Positions 27,532-36,267 of a stretch of DNA of 64,000 bases are shown here, piece by piece (within the stretch, counting starts at the first letter, position 1; every line of letters begins with the position of its first letter). The notes beneath the pieces were generated by a model. The model saw only the letters and a list, made by a program, of their open reading frames with translations, ran no database searches and was not told the origin of the DNA. The stretch is taken from positions 214,668 through 278,667 of the forward strand of contig NZ_JBEHWS010000006.1 in the NCBI RefSeq assembly GCF_040239565.1, read 5' to 3'. The translations under genes and the position numbers were made by a program. The stretch is from Fulvimarina sp040239565 (lineage in GTDB: Bacteria; Pseudomonadota; Alphaproteobacteria; Rhizobiales; Rhizobiaceae).

Positions 27532-30155
27532 GCGATTTGCCAGCGAGCAGCGCGGCCGGGATCGACGCCATCGACTATTCCGATCCGGCGACCCCGAAAT
27601 ATCCCGATCCGCCCAAGCCGCAGACCATCGGCGCGAGCCATGTGGATCAGGAGGACCCGGAAGTTCGCGACGCCCAGGCGAAGCGGCTGATCTGGGTCTG
27701 GGAAGCGCCGAAGGGCTGGAAGTATTGGTCTGCGGTCAACAACACCGAGGTCGGCGTCTGGTACACCTCGACCGCCTTCATCTTCATGCTCTTCGCCGGC
27801 GTTCTCGGCCTGATGGTGCGCGTCCAGCTCGCCGTGCCGGAGAACGACTTTCTCACCGCCAACTTCTACAATCAGGTCTATACCCTCCACGGCACGGTGA
27901 TGATGTTCCTCTTCGCCGTCCCGATCTTCGAGGCGATGGCGATCATCCTCCTGCCGGAGATGCTCGGTGCACGGGACCTGCCGTTCCCGCGCCTTTCCGC
28001 CTTCGGCTACTGGTGCTTCCTGATCGGCGGCGTCTTCGTCTGCGGCTCGATCTTCTTCTCGTCCGCCCCGGCAAGCGGCTGGTTCATGTATCCGCCGCTG
28101 ACGACGCAGGAACGCTTCACCCCGGGCTATGGCGCGGATATCTGGCTGCTCGGCCTCTCCTTTATCGAGGTCGCCTCGATCGCCGCCGCCGTCGAGCTCA
28201 TCGTCGGCTCGCTGAAGTGCCGCCCGCCCGGCATGCGGCTCAACCTGATGCCGCTCTATGCGTGGTACGTGCTCGTCGTTGCCGGCATGATCCTCTTCGC
28301 CTTCCCGCCGCTGATCGCGGGCGACATCCTGTTCGAGATGGAGCGTCTCTTCAACTGGCCGTTCTTCGATCCCGAGCGCGGTGGCGACCCGATGCTGTGG
28401 CAGCATCTGTTCTGGATCTTCGGTCATCCGGAGGTCTACATCGTTTTCCTGCCGGCAATCGCGCTGATCGCGATGATCGTGCCGACCTTCGCCCGGCGGC
28501 CCATCGTCGGCTATTCCTGGATCGTGCTCGCCGCAGTCGGAACCGGCTTCCTCTCTTTCGGCCTGTGGGTCCACCACATGTTCACGACAGGCCTGCCCTC
28601 GATCTCGCTCGGCTTCTTCTCGGCGGCATCGGAGGCCGTCGCAATCCCGACCGGGGTGCAGATCTTTGTCTTCCTTGCGACGCTGCTCGTCGGGCGCGTG
28701 GTGTTTTCGGTCCCTATGCTTTTCGTGTCGGGCTCGCTCGCGATCTTCGTCATCGGCGGCCTCACCGGAGTCATGGTCGCGCTCGCTCCCTTCGACTGGC
28801 AGGCGCACGATACGTATTTCGTCGTCGCCCATCTCCATTACGTTCTCATGGGCGGGATGCTCTTCCCGATCGTCGCCGGCATTTACTATTGGTGGCCGAT
28901 CCTCGGGGGGCGGGCCCTATCGGACCGGCTTGGCAAGATCGCCTTCTGGCTGATGTTCGTCGGCTTCAATGTCGGCTTCTTCCCAATGCACTTCTCGGGC
29001 CTGATGGGCATGCCGCGCCGGGTCTGGACCTATCCGACAGGCCTCGGTCTCGACCTCCCGAACCTCGTCTCAACCGTCGGAGCCTTCGTCTTCGCGGCCG
29101 GCTTCCTCGTCTTCGTCGCCGATGTCCTGCGCCCGCGCGGGCATCTGCCCTATGCCAAGCGCAACTACTGGAATGCCGGCACGCTGGAATGGCTATCCGA
29201 GCCCGAGGACAAGGGTTGGGGGGTGCGCTCGATCCCGATCATCAAGTCGCGCTATCCGATCTGGGACCAGCCAAACTTCCTCGACGATGTCGACAATGGC
29301 CGGTTCTACATGCCGGATGCCGAGGAGTTGAAGCGCGAGACCATGGTGACGAGCGTGCTCGACGCCGAGCCCATTCAAGTGCTGCGCGTCCCGGGCCCCA
29401 CCTTCATGACCATGTGGGCCGCGGCCTTCCTCGGCGCGGTCTTCATCTTCGCGACCTTCCACTGGTGGTATCTGACGATTGCCGCCATGGTGCTGGCGAC
29501 GGGCTCGATCCTCGTCTGGGTCTGGCGCGGCACGGCAATCATCCCCGAAAAGCACGAGAAGGACGTGGGCCTCGGCCTCTCGCTGCCGCTCTATGTTTCG
29601 GGCCCGAAGGCGGTCGGCTGGTGGGCGATGTTCATCACCATGATCGGCGATGGCACCGCCTTCATGTCCCTCATCTTCGGTTACTTCTTCTACGTGACCA
29701 TCCACGCCGAATTCCCGCCTGCGGGCACGACCGGACCCGGCATCTTCTGGCCCGTCGCGGCCTTCGTCGTCTTCGCCTTCACTTGGGGGCTCGCCTACGC
29801 CGCGCGTCAACTGAACGCGGCCGGTCAGGTGTTGATGGCACGGCTGGCGATGGGGGCGGGCGGCGCCGTCGCGCTTCTCGCCGGAGCGGTGATGCTCCTT
29901 GGCCCCTATCTCACGGGGCTCGATCCGGTCAGCCACGTCTATCCGGCGACGGTCTGGGTTATAGCGATCTGGACGGCGGTCCACGCGGCGGCTGGCTCGG
30001 TGATGCTGTTCTACTGCCTCGCGCGTTCGCTCTTCGGGCATCTGACGCCGATCTATGACGCCGATATCCGCAACGTCGCGCTCTACTGGCATTTCGTGCT
30101 GGCGACTTCCTTCGTGACCGTCGCGACGCTGGCCTTCGCGCCGCTGGCAAGCTGA
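27528..30155 (+). CDS. ctaDE: cytochrome c oxidase fused subunits I and III
   Basis: An 875-residue fusion. The first about 600 residues are subunit I. They contain the haem a and CuB histidines in YTLHGTVMMFLFAVP, GHPEVYIVFLP (with the Tyr that crosslinks to His), WVHHMFTTG and DTYFVVAHLHYVLMGG. The HPEVY motif marks an A1-type oxidase. The last about 200 residues are subunit III, with WWAMFITMIGDGTAF and several helices. Such fusions are known in caa3 operons of rhizobia and of Thermus. The complex pumps protons across the inner membrane while reducing oxygen. Confidence 0.93.
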   Translation: MSDLPASSAAGIDAIDYSDPATPKYPDPPKPQTIGASHVDQEDPEVRDAQAKRLIWVWEAPKGWKYWSAVNNTEVGVWYTSTAFIFMLFAGVLGLMVRVQLAVPENDFLTANFYNQVYTLHGTVMMFLFAVPIFEAMAIILLPEMLGARDLPFPRLSAFGYWCFLIGGVFVCGSIFFSSAPASGWFMYPPLTTQERFTPGYGADIWLLGLSFIEVASIAAAVELIVGSLKCRPPGMRLNLMPLYAWYVLVVAGMILFAFPPLIAGDILFEMERLFNWPFFDPERGGDPMLWQHLFWIFGHPEVYIVFLPAIALIAMIVPTFARRPIVGYSWIVLAAVGTGFLSFGLWVHHMFTTGLPSISLGFFSAASEAVAIPTGVQIFVFLATLLVGRVVFSVPMLFVSGSLAIFVIGGLTGVMVALAPFDWQAHDTYFVVAHLHYVLMGGMLFPIVAGIYYWWPILGGRALSDRLGKIAFWLMFVGFNVGFFPMHFSGLMGMPRRVWTYPTGLGLDLPNLVSTVGAFVFAAGFLVFVADVLRPRGHLPYAKRNYWNAGTLEWLSEPEDKGWGVRSIPIIKSRYPIWDQPNFLDDVDNGRFYMPDAEELKRETMVTSVLDAEPIQVLRVPGPTFMTMWAAAFLGAVFIFATFHWWYLTIAAMVLATGSILVWVWRGTAIIPEKHEKDVGLGLSLPLYVSGPKAVGWWAMFITMIGDGTAFMSLIFGYFFYVTIHAEFPPAGTTGPGIFWPVAAFVVFAFTWGLAYAARQLNAAGQVLMARLAMGAGGAVALLAGAVMLLGPYLTGLDPVSHVYPATVWVIAIWTAVHAAAGSVMLFYCLARSLFGHLTPIYDADIRNVALYWHFVLATSFVTVATLAFAPLAS

Positions 30156-30171
30156 GGGGGAAGGTTCGACG

Positions 30172-30552
30172 ATGTTCGCAAGAAGCCGTGAAACCCGCGA
30201 CAATCTCATCACCCTCATCGCCCCGCCAACGATCTGGGCGCTGCATTTCCTCGCATCCTATCTGATCGCCTCGGTCGACTGCGCGCCGAACGAGGCGATC
30301 TTCGAGGAGATCGCCTTCGCGCGCTGGCTTATCCTCGGACTTACGGTCCTCGCCCTCCTGCTGATCGCGTTGATCTTCCGGCGCTCGTACAGCGAATGGC
30401 GCGGCCATGGATCGGGCACGGTAAACGACGAGGACACGCCGATCGCGCGCGAGCGCTTCCTCGAATTCTCGACGATTCTCCTCGCAGGTTTGTCCTTCAT
30501 CGCGGTCATCTTCGTGGCCCTGCCCGCCTTCTTCAACGTGGACTGCCGCTGA
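30172..30552 (+). CDS. small membrane protein of the caa3 oxidase operon
   Basis: A 126-residue protein with three hydrophobic segments: IAPPTIWALHFLASYLIASV, WLILGLTVLALLLIALIF and FSTILLAGLSFIAVIFVALPAF. A paired cysteine arrangement (VDCAP near residue 36 and FNVDCR at the end) could form a disulfide or bind copper. It sits between ctaDE and ctaG, with its stop overlapping the ATG of ctaG. The place in the operon suggests a subunit or an assembly helper. The family is recognised only by position. Confidence 0.75.
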   Translation: MFARSRETRDNLITLIAPPTIWALHFLASYLIASVDCAPNEAIFEEIAFARWLILGLTVLALLLIALIFRRSYSEWRGHGSGTVNDEDTPIARERFLEFSTILLAGLSFIAVIFVALPAFFNVDCR

Positions 30553-31235
30553 TGGCCGAGATCGCGATGAGAGCGGATCGAGGAAACGAGCGAGACTCCG
30601 GCGCTTTCCGTTTCTGGCCGCTCGGCCTTGCGGCAGCTCTCCTTGCCCTCGTCTGGTTCGGGCCGCTGCCAGCACAAGCGGGTGGATCGTTCGCGAGCCA
30701 CATGGTCATGCATATGACCGTCGTCTCGCTGGCAGCGCCTCTGATCGCGATCGGCGTTGCGCGGGCAGCGCCACAACTGGCGAACCGCATCACGCCGGGT
30801 TTCGCGATTCTCGCTTCCTTCGTGGAGTTCGTCATCGTCTGGGGCTGGCATGCGCCCGGCCCGCATGATCTGGCACGGACGAATGGGCTCGTTTTTGCCG
30901 TCGAACAGGGTTCGTTCCTTCTTGCAGGCGCCCTCGTCTGGCAGAGCGCGCTCGGGCCGACAGGAGAGGGACGGCTGAAGGCGCGTGCCGCCGGCGTCAT
31001 CGGCCTGCTCGTCACATCCATGCATATGACGTTGCTGGGAGCCCTGCTGCTCCTCAGCCCGCGCACGCTTTATGCCTGCGCCGAACTCTGCGCGCCGGCT
31101 GCGACGATGACGCCCCTTGGCGACCAGCAGGCCGGCGGTGTCATCATGCTCATCGTCGGAGGCGCCGCCTATCTCGTCGGCGGGCTCACCTGCCTTGCCT
31201 CCATCCTGAACGCGCCATCGAGGACGGCCCCATGA
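30552..31235 (+). CDS. ctaG: cytochrome c oxidase assembly factor CtaG (caa3 type)
   Basis: A 227-residue polytopic membrane protein of the caa3_CtaG (PF09678-like) family, implicated in copper-centre assembly of caa3 oxidases. Characteristic features are the SHMVMHMTVVSLAAPLIAIG helix with its His and Met residues, EFVIVWGWHAPGPHD, and SMHMTLLGALLLLSPRTLY. The ATG at 30552 overlaps the previous stop (TGATG); a longer frame open from 30396 is only read-through of the neighbour's region. It is followed with a 4-nt overlap by the triheme cytochrome. Confidence 0.9.
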   Translation: MAEIAMRADRGNERDSGAFRFWPLGLAAALLALVWFGPLPAQAGGSFASHMVMHMTVVSLAAPLIAIGVARAAPQLANRITPGFAILASFVEFVIVWGWHAPGPHDLARTNGLVFAVEQGSFLLAGALVWQSALGPTGEGRLKARAAGVIGLLVTSMHMTLLGALLLLSPRTLYACAELCAPAATMTPLGDQQAGGVIMLIVGGAAYLVGGLTCLASILNAPSRTAP

Positions 31236-32557
31236 AGAAGCGGATCGCCATCGATTTCGTCCTCACCTGGAAGAAGCTCGCGGCGGCGGGCATCGGCGCG
31301 GTCGTACTCGCGCTTGCCGTCTCCTTCTCGGGCATGATCTCGATTGCGGCTTCGTCAGGCCATTTCGCGCCGGTCGGCTGGTTTCTGCACTGGACCATGC
31401 AGAACGCGGTCGACCGCCAGTCGATCGGCATAGCTGTGCCGGAGGATGTCGACCTTGCCGATGCGTCTCTGGTCCAGCGGGCCGCCGGCCATTTCGCCAC
31501 CGGCTGCGCGCCCTGCCATGGCGCGCCCGGCGTGCCGCAGTCGCCGGTGGTCGAGTCGATGATGCCGCCGCCGCCGCGCCTTGAGGGCAAGGTGGCGGAA
31601 TGGAAAGATCGCGAGCTTTACTGGATCGGTCTTCACGGCATTAAATATTCCGGCATGCCGTCCTGGCCGGGTGAAGACCGAGACGACGAGGTCTGGTCGA
31701 TCGTCGCCTTCCTGCGCGCGCTGCCGGAGATGGACGCCGCAACCTATGCCGATCTGGCGCTCGGCGGCGAGCGTGAGAATCTCACCCTTCAGGCCGGCGG
31801 CGAGCAGACGTCCGGCCTCGACGGAGTGGCCGGCGAAGCGCTCGCCGACTGCGCGCGCTGCCACGGCCGCGACGGTCTCGGACGCGGCGATGGGGAGAGC
31901 GCCGGCGCGTTTCCGGTAATCGCCGGGCAGCCGGAGACCTATCTCGCCGCAACCCTGGAGGCCTACAGCGAGGGCTACCGGCATTCCGGCTACATGCAAC
32001 CGCCCGCCTCGCGCTATCCGGAGAGCGTCCTCAAGGAACTCGCGGCCTGGTATGCCGAGCAGCCGGTCGATGGTGGTTCTCAGGAGGGCTCTAACGCAGA
32101 AGCGGTTGCCGGCACCGATGCGCAGGAGGAAGCGCCGGCCTTTATCCCGGCATCGACCGCCGCCGACGGTATTCCACCGCAAATTTTCCCGGCCGGTAAC
32201 CGGTCTCAGGCGGCTTTCGGGAGCGAGGCGGCGCCGGATGGCCGGACGGATCACCCCAGCGACGCGATGCTGAAGCTCGGTCGGCTGCTCGCGGAGGACG
32301 GCATCGCCGCGCGCAAGCTTCCGGCCTGCGACAGCTGCCACGACGCTGAAGGCCGCCAGAAGAACGCCCACTATCCCTATCTCGCTGGCCAGCCGGCCTG
32401 GTACACCAAGGCGCAACTGGAACTCTGGAAAGACCACGACATCACGCGGGGCGGAACGCGCTATTCCCACCTCATGACGCCGATCGCGGTCAACCTCACC
32501 GACGAGCAGATCGAGGCGGTCGCCGCCTGGTATGCGAGTCGGCCGGTGGGAGAATAG
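31232..32557 (+). CDS. triheme c-type cytochrome of the caa3 operon
   Basis: A 441-residue membrane-anchored cytochrome. An N-terminal helix (AAAGIGAVVLALAVSFSGMI) is followed by three haem c sites: CAPCH near residue 91, CARCH near 208 and CDSCH near 366. The second and third domains contain the paired-domain pattern with PVIAGQP and PYLAGQP, like diheme cytochrome c4-type proteins. A long low-complexity linker joins domains two and three. It probably carries electrons to the haem c of CoxB. It overlaps ctaG by 4 nt and ends the operon. Confidence 0.88.
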   Translation: MKKRIAIDFVLTWKKLAAAGIGAVVLALAVSFSGMISIAASSGHFAPVGWFLHWTMQNAVDRQSIGIAVPEDVDLADASLVQRAAGHFATGCAPCHGAPGVPQSPVVESMMPPPPRLEGKVAEWKDRELYWIGLHGIKYSGMPSWPGEDRDDEVWSIVAFLRALPEMDAATYADLALGGERENLTLQAGGEQTSGLDGVAGEALADCARCHGRDGLGRGDGESAGAFPVIAGQPETYLAATLEAYSEGYRHSGYMQPPASRYPESVLKELAAWYAEQPVDGGSQEGSNAEAVAGTDAQEEAPAFIPASTAADGIPPQIFPAGNRSQAAFGSEAAPDGRTDHPSDAMLKLGRLLAEDGIAARKLPACDSCHDAEGRQKNAHYPYLAGQPAWYTKAQLELWKDHDITRGGTRYSHLMTPIAVNLTDEQIEAVAAWYASRPVGE

Positions 32558-32631
32558 CGATAACCGCCTCCGGTCTCGAAACGCGATTTTCCGTCTTATA
32601 TTCGGGCTCGACCTGAACGAGGCAGAGACCT

Positions 32632-33060
32632 ATGCCCGAAGACGACGCGCTGCTCGAAAAGGACTGGACCGGCCGGAGATCGCCCTCGCTCGCCGAGTTC
32701 GAAACGATGGCGGAGGCGGCCTATCGCGATCTGCCAGATGAGTTCCGGACGCTCTGCGGCGATATCCGCTTTCTTGTCGCCGAATTTCCTGACGACGACG
32801 TTCTGGACGAGATGGGACTGGAGAGCCCGTTCGATATTCTCGGCCTGTTCGAGGGCCGAGGCATCGGACAGTTCGCCGAACCCGCGACGGGCGAAATGCC
32901 TAACCGTATCCTGATCTATCGCCGTCCGATCCTCGATTACTGGGCCCATCACGACGAACGGCTCGGCGATATCGTGCGCCATGTCGTCATCCACGAAATC
33001 GGCCACCATTTCGGCCTCTCCGACGACGACATGGAAGCGATCGAGGCAAGGGCCGACTGA
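32632..33060 (+). CDS. metallopeptidase family protein (zincin-like, DUF1025-type)
   Basis: A 142-residue cytosolic protein. The zinc site HEIGHHFGLSDDD, with an HExxH core, is at residues 122-134; the aspartates after it fit the family's extended metal motif. The middle segment with FDILGLFEGR and NRILIYRRPILD is also typical. Homologues are widespread in Alphaproteobacteria, and their substrate is unknown. Start ATG at 32632; it is separate from the oxidase operon by 74 nt. Confidence 0.85.
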   Translation: MPEDDALLEKDWTGRRSPSLAEFETMAEAAYRDLPDEFRTLCGDIRFLVAEFPDDDVLDEMGLESPFDILGLFEGRGIGQFAEPATGEMPNRILIYRRPILDYWAHHDERLGDIVRHVVIHEIGHHFGLSDDDMEAIEARAD

Positions 33061-33632
33061 GCGAATATCGCCTGTTCGAAGCGCCGCGGCGAAGATGCCA
33101 AATGCCTCCCGCACAATGACGCAAGAGCAGCACATCCCAGAACCGCCGCGCTTTGCCGGCAGCGCGAAATCGTCCGGGATCAAACATCATGTCTGTCTTG
33201 GATTTGCTAAGGCGTCGCGTCCCTCAGCGCCTGCCCCTGTGAAATGCATCACCTCGAATTCGGGATGCGTCTCGGCAGCCTCAACACCTCGATCGCGTCC
33301 CGCACGTCGATTTTCCAGCAAAACTGCACAAGGCCTACACGATGGAGGCCGAGCGCAAGATCCACGACGGGATGCGTGCAAAAGAGACCGCAGCACAAGA
33401 AGACGAGCCCCAGGCACCGGCCGAGGACGGTCTCGATGCCTTTTATTCTGAGAGCACCGCCTCATCACGAGCGTCTCGTAAGCTATTGCTCTAATTGCGA
33501 AAAAATCTCGCGGATCGGCACTTTTCGAAGCGACGGCATCGAAAAAGCAAAGGGCTTTGTCGTTACTGGTTAAACAGGTCGATCCACCTGCGGAAATGAG
33601 CGAACTCGACTAATGGCCAATTTCCCCCTGGC
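33061..33632. other. region without a supported gene (about 570 nt); possible coding remnant inside
   Basis: No intact gene is supported. One frame on the plus strand from about 33310 to 33492 reads VDFPAKLHKAYTMEAERKI and then a charged, acidic tail ending at a TAA. Its amino-acid make-up looks protein-like, but I find no convincing start or family. It may be the 3' end of a lost gene. The last 100 nt carry the promoter region of the universal stress protein gene. Confidence 0.35.
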
Positions 33633-33653
33633 GGTTGCCGAAGTATGGCAACC
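33633..33653 (+). promoter_or_regulatory. hairpin directly upstream of the usp ribosome-binding site
   Basis: A perfect 7-bp inverted repeat GGTTGCC-GAAGTAT-GGCAACC ends just before the ribosome site AGGGAG at 33655-33660. In RNA it would form a stem abutting the ribosome site. In DNA it could be an operator. Confidence 0.4.
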
Positions 33654-33667
33654 TAGGGAGAGACGGT

Positions 33668-34522
33668 ATGCTGAGTAAGATTCTCGTTCCGGTTCGAGGC
33701 GATGGCATGGTGGCGACCGTGATGGGTCATGCCGCGGAACTGGCGAAGCGCCACAAGGCGCACGTGCTTGTCGTCCATTGCCGGATGCAACCATCCGATC
33801 TCATCCCTCAAGAAGTGCTGCTGCCGCGTTTTGCCCGGCAGGCGATGGTTCGGCAGGCCAGCGAACATGCCGACAGCCAGGAAAAACATCTGCGCGGTGT
33901 CATGCATCGCCTCGCCCGTGACTTCGGGCTCGAAGAAGGACCGCCCCGGATCGGCGAGGCGGCAACCTGCGAGTTCGTCGAGGGCAGCAACAAGATGGCG
34001 GACGTCATCAAATACAACGGGCGGCTGGCGGATCTGATCGTCGTCGCCAAGCCGCAGCGCGAGCGCAATCTCGGACAGAGCGAGCTGAAGGCCGCGCTCT
34101 ACGGCGCTGGCCGGCCGGTGCTGATCTGTCCGGGGCAATTGACCCCCGACGAGACCTTCGCCCGGCACGTGGCGATCGGATGGAATGGCTCGCTGCCGGC
34201 CTCGCGCGCGGTCTCGATGACGCTCGAAATCGTCTCGCAGGCCGAGAAGGTGACGATCCTGTGCGGCAACAAGGGCGAGCCGAATGGCGCCACCACCGAA
34301 GAGCTCGTCGCATATTATGCGTTGCGCGGAATTGAAGCGCAGCCTGTGCGCTTCGAGGCAAAACGCGCGGCCAAAGCATTGCTGGAGAAGACCGCGGAAA
34401 CCGGCGCAAGTCTTCTCATAGCAGGCGCGTACAGCCACAGTCATGAATCGGAAATGCTGTTCGGTGGCAATACACAGGTCATTGTAGACGCAACAAGAAT
34501 GCCGATTCTCATGGCACATTAG
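33668..34522 (+). CDS. universal stress protein (tandem UspA-type domains)
   Basis: A 284-residue protein with two UspA-like halves. The first starts ILVPVRGDGMVATVM with VLVVHCRM as the second strand. The second starts HVAIGWNGSLPASRAVSM and ends with the usual nucleotide-binding-type loop GAYSHSHESEMLFGGNTQVI followed by MPILMAH. Tandem Usp proteins act in stress survival, and several bind ATP. The ATG at 33668 has GGGAGAGACGG before it. It is monocistronic as far as seen. Confidence 0.87.
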   Translation: MLSKILVPVRGDGMVATVMGHAAELAKRHKAHVLVVHCRMQPSDLIPQEVLLPRFARQAMVRQASEHADSQEKHLRGVMHRLARDFGLEEGPPRIGEAATCEFVEGSNKMADVIKYNGRLADLIVVAKPQRERNLGQSELKAALYGAGRPVLICPGQLTPDETFARHVAIGWNGSLPASRAVSMTLEIVSQAEKVTILCGNKGEPNGATTEELVAYYALRGIEAQPVRFEAKRAAKALLEKTAETGASLLIAGAYSHSHESEMLFGGNTQVIVDATRMPILMAH

Positions 34523-34631
34523 ACAAAATTCTTACGTAGGGGCAATATCTTCAGGCGACGTCGAACGATCAGGGAGCGACAGATGCCATTGGAAAACCCC
34601 TAAAAGACCGGGGTTCAAGGGAGGAACAAGG

Positions 34632-35603
34632 ATGTTCAGCAAGAGAAAGTTCATGGGGCTCGCGGCTGCGGCGACGATGCTTGCAGCCGTACCATTGCAA
34701 GCCTTCGCTGCGGACTGGTCGCCGAGGCGCCCGATCGACTTCGTGATCATGGCCGGTCCCGGCGGCGGCGCCGATCAGATCGCGCGCTTCATTCAGTCGG
34801 TCGTCGAGAAAAACGACATGACGTCCCGTCCGCTCGTTCCGAACAACAAGGGCGGCGGCTCCGGCGCTGAGGCCCTGCTTCAGCTGAACAGTGCGCGTGA
34901 CAAGGACCACACGCTCCTCGTCACCCTGAACTCCTTCTTCACGACGCCGCTACGCCAGGATGGTCTTGGGATCGATATCCAGACCTTTACGCCGATCGCG
35001 ATGATGGGCGTCGATCCCTTCGTGCTGTGGGTCCACAAGGATTCAGGCATCACGACGTTCGAACAGTTCGTCGAGAAGGTGAAGGCCGATGACGGCCAGT
35101 TCGTGATGGGCGGTACCGGCAAGGGCCAGGAGGACTCGATCGTCATCGCCTACCTGGCCGGCGCGTACGATCTCAACGTGAAATACATTCCCTATGATGG
35201 CGGCGGTGCGGTGGCCAAGGATCTCGCCGGCCAGCAGATCATGGCGACCGTCAACAACCCGGCCGAAGCCAAGGGCTTTTACGAGAACGGCGACTTTGTG
35301 CCTCTCCTCGCCTTCTCCGACGAGCGGATGGATGCCTATCCTGACGTTCCGACGATGAAGGAGAAGGGCCACGACTTCTCCTACTACAACCAGCGGGCGA
35401 TCGTCGGTCCCCCGGGCATGTCGGAGGAAGCCGCCGAATATTATCGCGACCTCTTCCAGAACGTCTACGACAGCGAGGAATGGCAGAGCTATCTCGAATC
35501 CGAGAGCCTCTCGCCACTGCCGATGAACGCGGAAGAAACGCGTGAGTACTGGACCAGACAGGTCGAAAATCATCGCGAACTGCTCGCCGAGATCGACGGC
35601 TAG
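34632..35603 (+). CDS. tctC: tripartite tricarboxylate transporter substrate-binding protein
   Basis: A 323-residue periplasmic receptor of the TctC (Bug) family. The signal peptide is MFSKRKFMGLAAAATMLAAV followed by PLQAFA. Ligand-loop features are IMAGPGGGADQIARF and NNKGGGSGAEALLQL, then VMGGTGKGQEDSI and KYIPYDGGGAVAKDLAG. It binds a carboxylate such as a tricarboxylic acid and delivers it to the TctAB membrane pair encoded next. The ribosome site is GGGAGGAAC. The substrate cannot be told from the sequence alone. Confidence 0.9.
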   Translation: MFSKRKFMGLAAAATMLAAVPLQAFAADWSPRRPIDFVIMAGPGGGADQIARFIQSVVEKNDMTSRPLVPNNKGGGSGAEALLQLNSARDKDHTLLVTLNSFFTTPLRQDGLGIDIQTFTPIAMMGVDPFVLWVHKDSGITTFEQFVEKVKADDGQFVMGGTGKGQEDSIVIAYLAGAYDLNVKYIPYDGGGAVAKDLAGQQIMATVNNPAEAKGFYENGDFVPLLAFSDERMDAYPDVPTMKEKGHDFSYYNQRAIVGPPGMSEEAAEYYRDLFQNVYDSEEWQSYLESESLSPLPMNAEETREYWTRQVENHRELLAEIDG

Positions 35604-35737
35604 AGCGCCGGACGAAAAAATGGGCGCCGGTTTTCCAGCAATTCGGCGCGGATCAGATGAACGGAATGCGTCAGGCGCTTTCAAGGCCGCCTGACGCCTG
35701 GGCCCGCAGAGTTCGAGCAGGGCACAAGGGGACAGGA

Positions 35738-36241
35738 ATGCGTACAGGCGAGATTTCCGTTGCGGGCATTCTTGCTCTTTTCTCGATCTATCTGATGGTA
35801 AAAAGCGCGGAACTTCCGATCGGATACATCCGCGGGGAAGGACCGGGCGGCGGAGCCTGGCCCTTCTGGCTGTCTGCGGTGATGCTCGTCTGCTGCGGCG
35901 CGATCGCGCTGAACTGGTGGCGCAAGACAAGCCCGCCGTCACAATCCGACGAGCCGATGCTCGACGCATTCGGCTGGCGCACGCTGGCCCTTGTCGGCGG
36001 CGGTCTCGTCGTATTCGTCGGCCTGATCGACATCGTGTCGATGTATGGCGCGATCGGGATCTTCCTTTTCTACTACATGTATTTTCTCGGCCGTCATTCG
36101 CTTCTGCTGACACTGCCGATGGCGTTGATCACGCCTGTCGCGCTGTTCTTCTTCTTTGAAGGCGCGATGCAGATATCCATGCCCCAGGGCATGTCCTTCA
36201 CCCAGCCGGTCTTCGACCTGCTTTACGACGTCATCTACTGA
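35738..36241 (+). CDS. tctB: tripartite tricarboxylate transporter small membrane subunit
   Basis: A 167-residue TctB protein with four hydrophobic segments. The conserved N-terminal part reads ISVAGILALFSIYLMVKSAELPIGYI, followed by GPGGGAWPFWLSAVMLVCCG. I chose the ATG at 35738 with the strong AGGGGACAGGA site, not the in-frame ATG at 35657, because the conserved helix starts right after it. It lies between tctC and tctA in the standard C-B-A order. Confidence 0.88.
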   Translation: MRTGEISVAGILALFSIYLMVKSAELPIGYIRGEGPGGGAWPFWLSAVMLVCCGAIALNWWRKTSPPSQSDEPMLDAFGWRTLALVGGGLVVFVGLIDIVSMYGAIGIFLFYYMYFLGRHSLLLTLPMALITPVALFFFFEGAMQISMPQGMSFTQPVFDLLYDVIY

Positions 36242-36267
36242 CGCCCTAGCGTTCGAGGAACCGTGCC

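Noticed and set aside
27468..28838. A 456-codon minus-strand frame with Asp/Glu/Arg/His-rich sequence
   Set aside because: It is the antisense shadow of the fused oxidase subunit gene.
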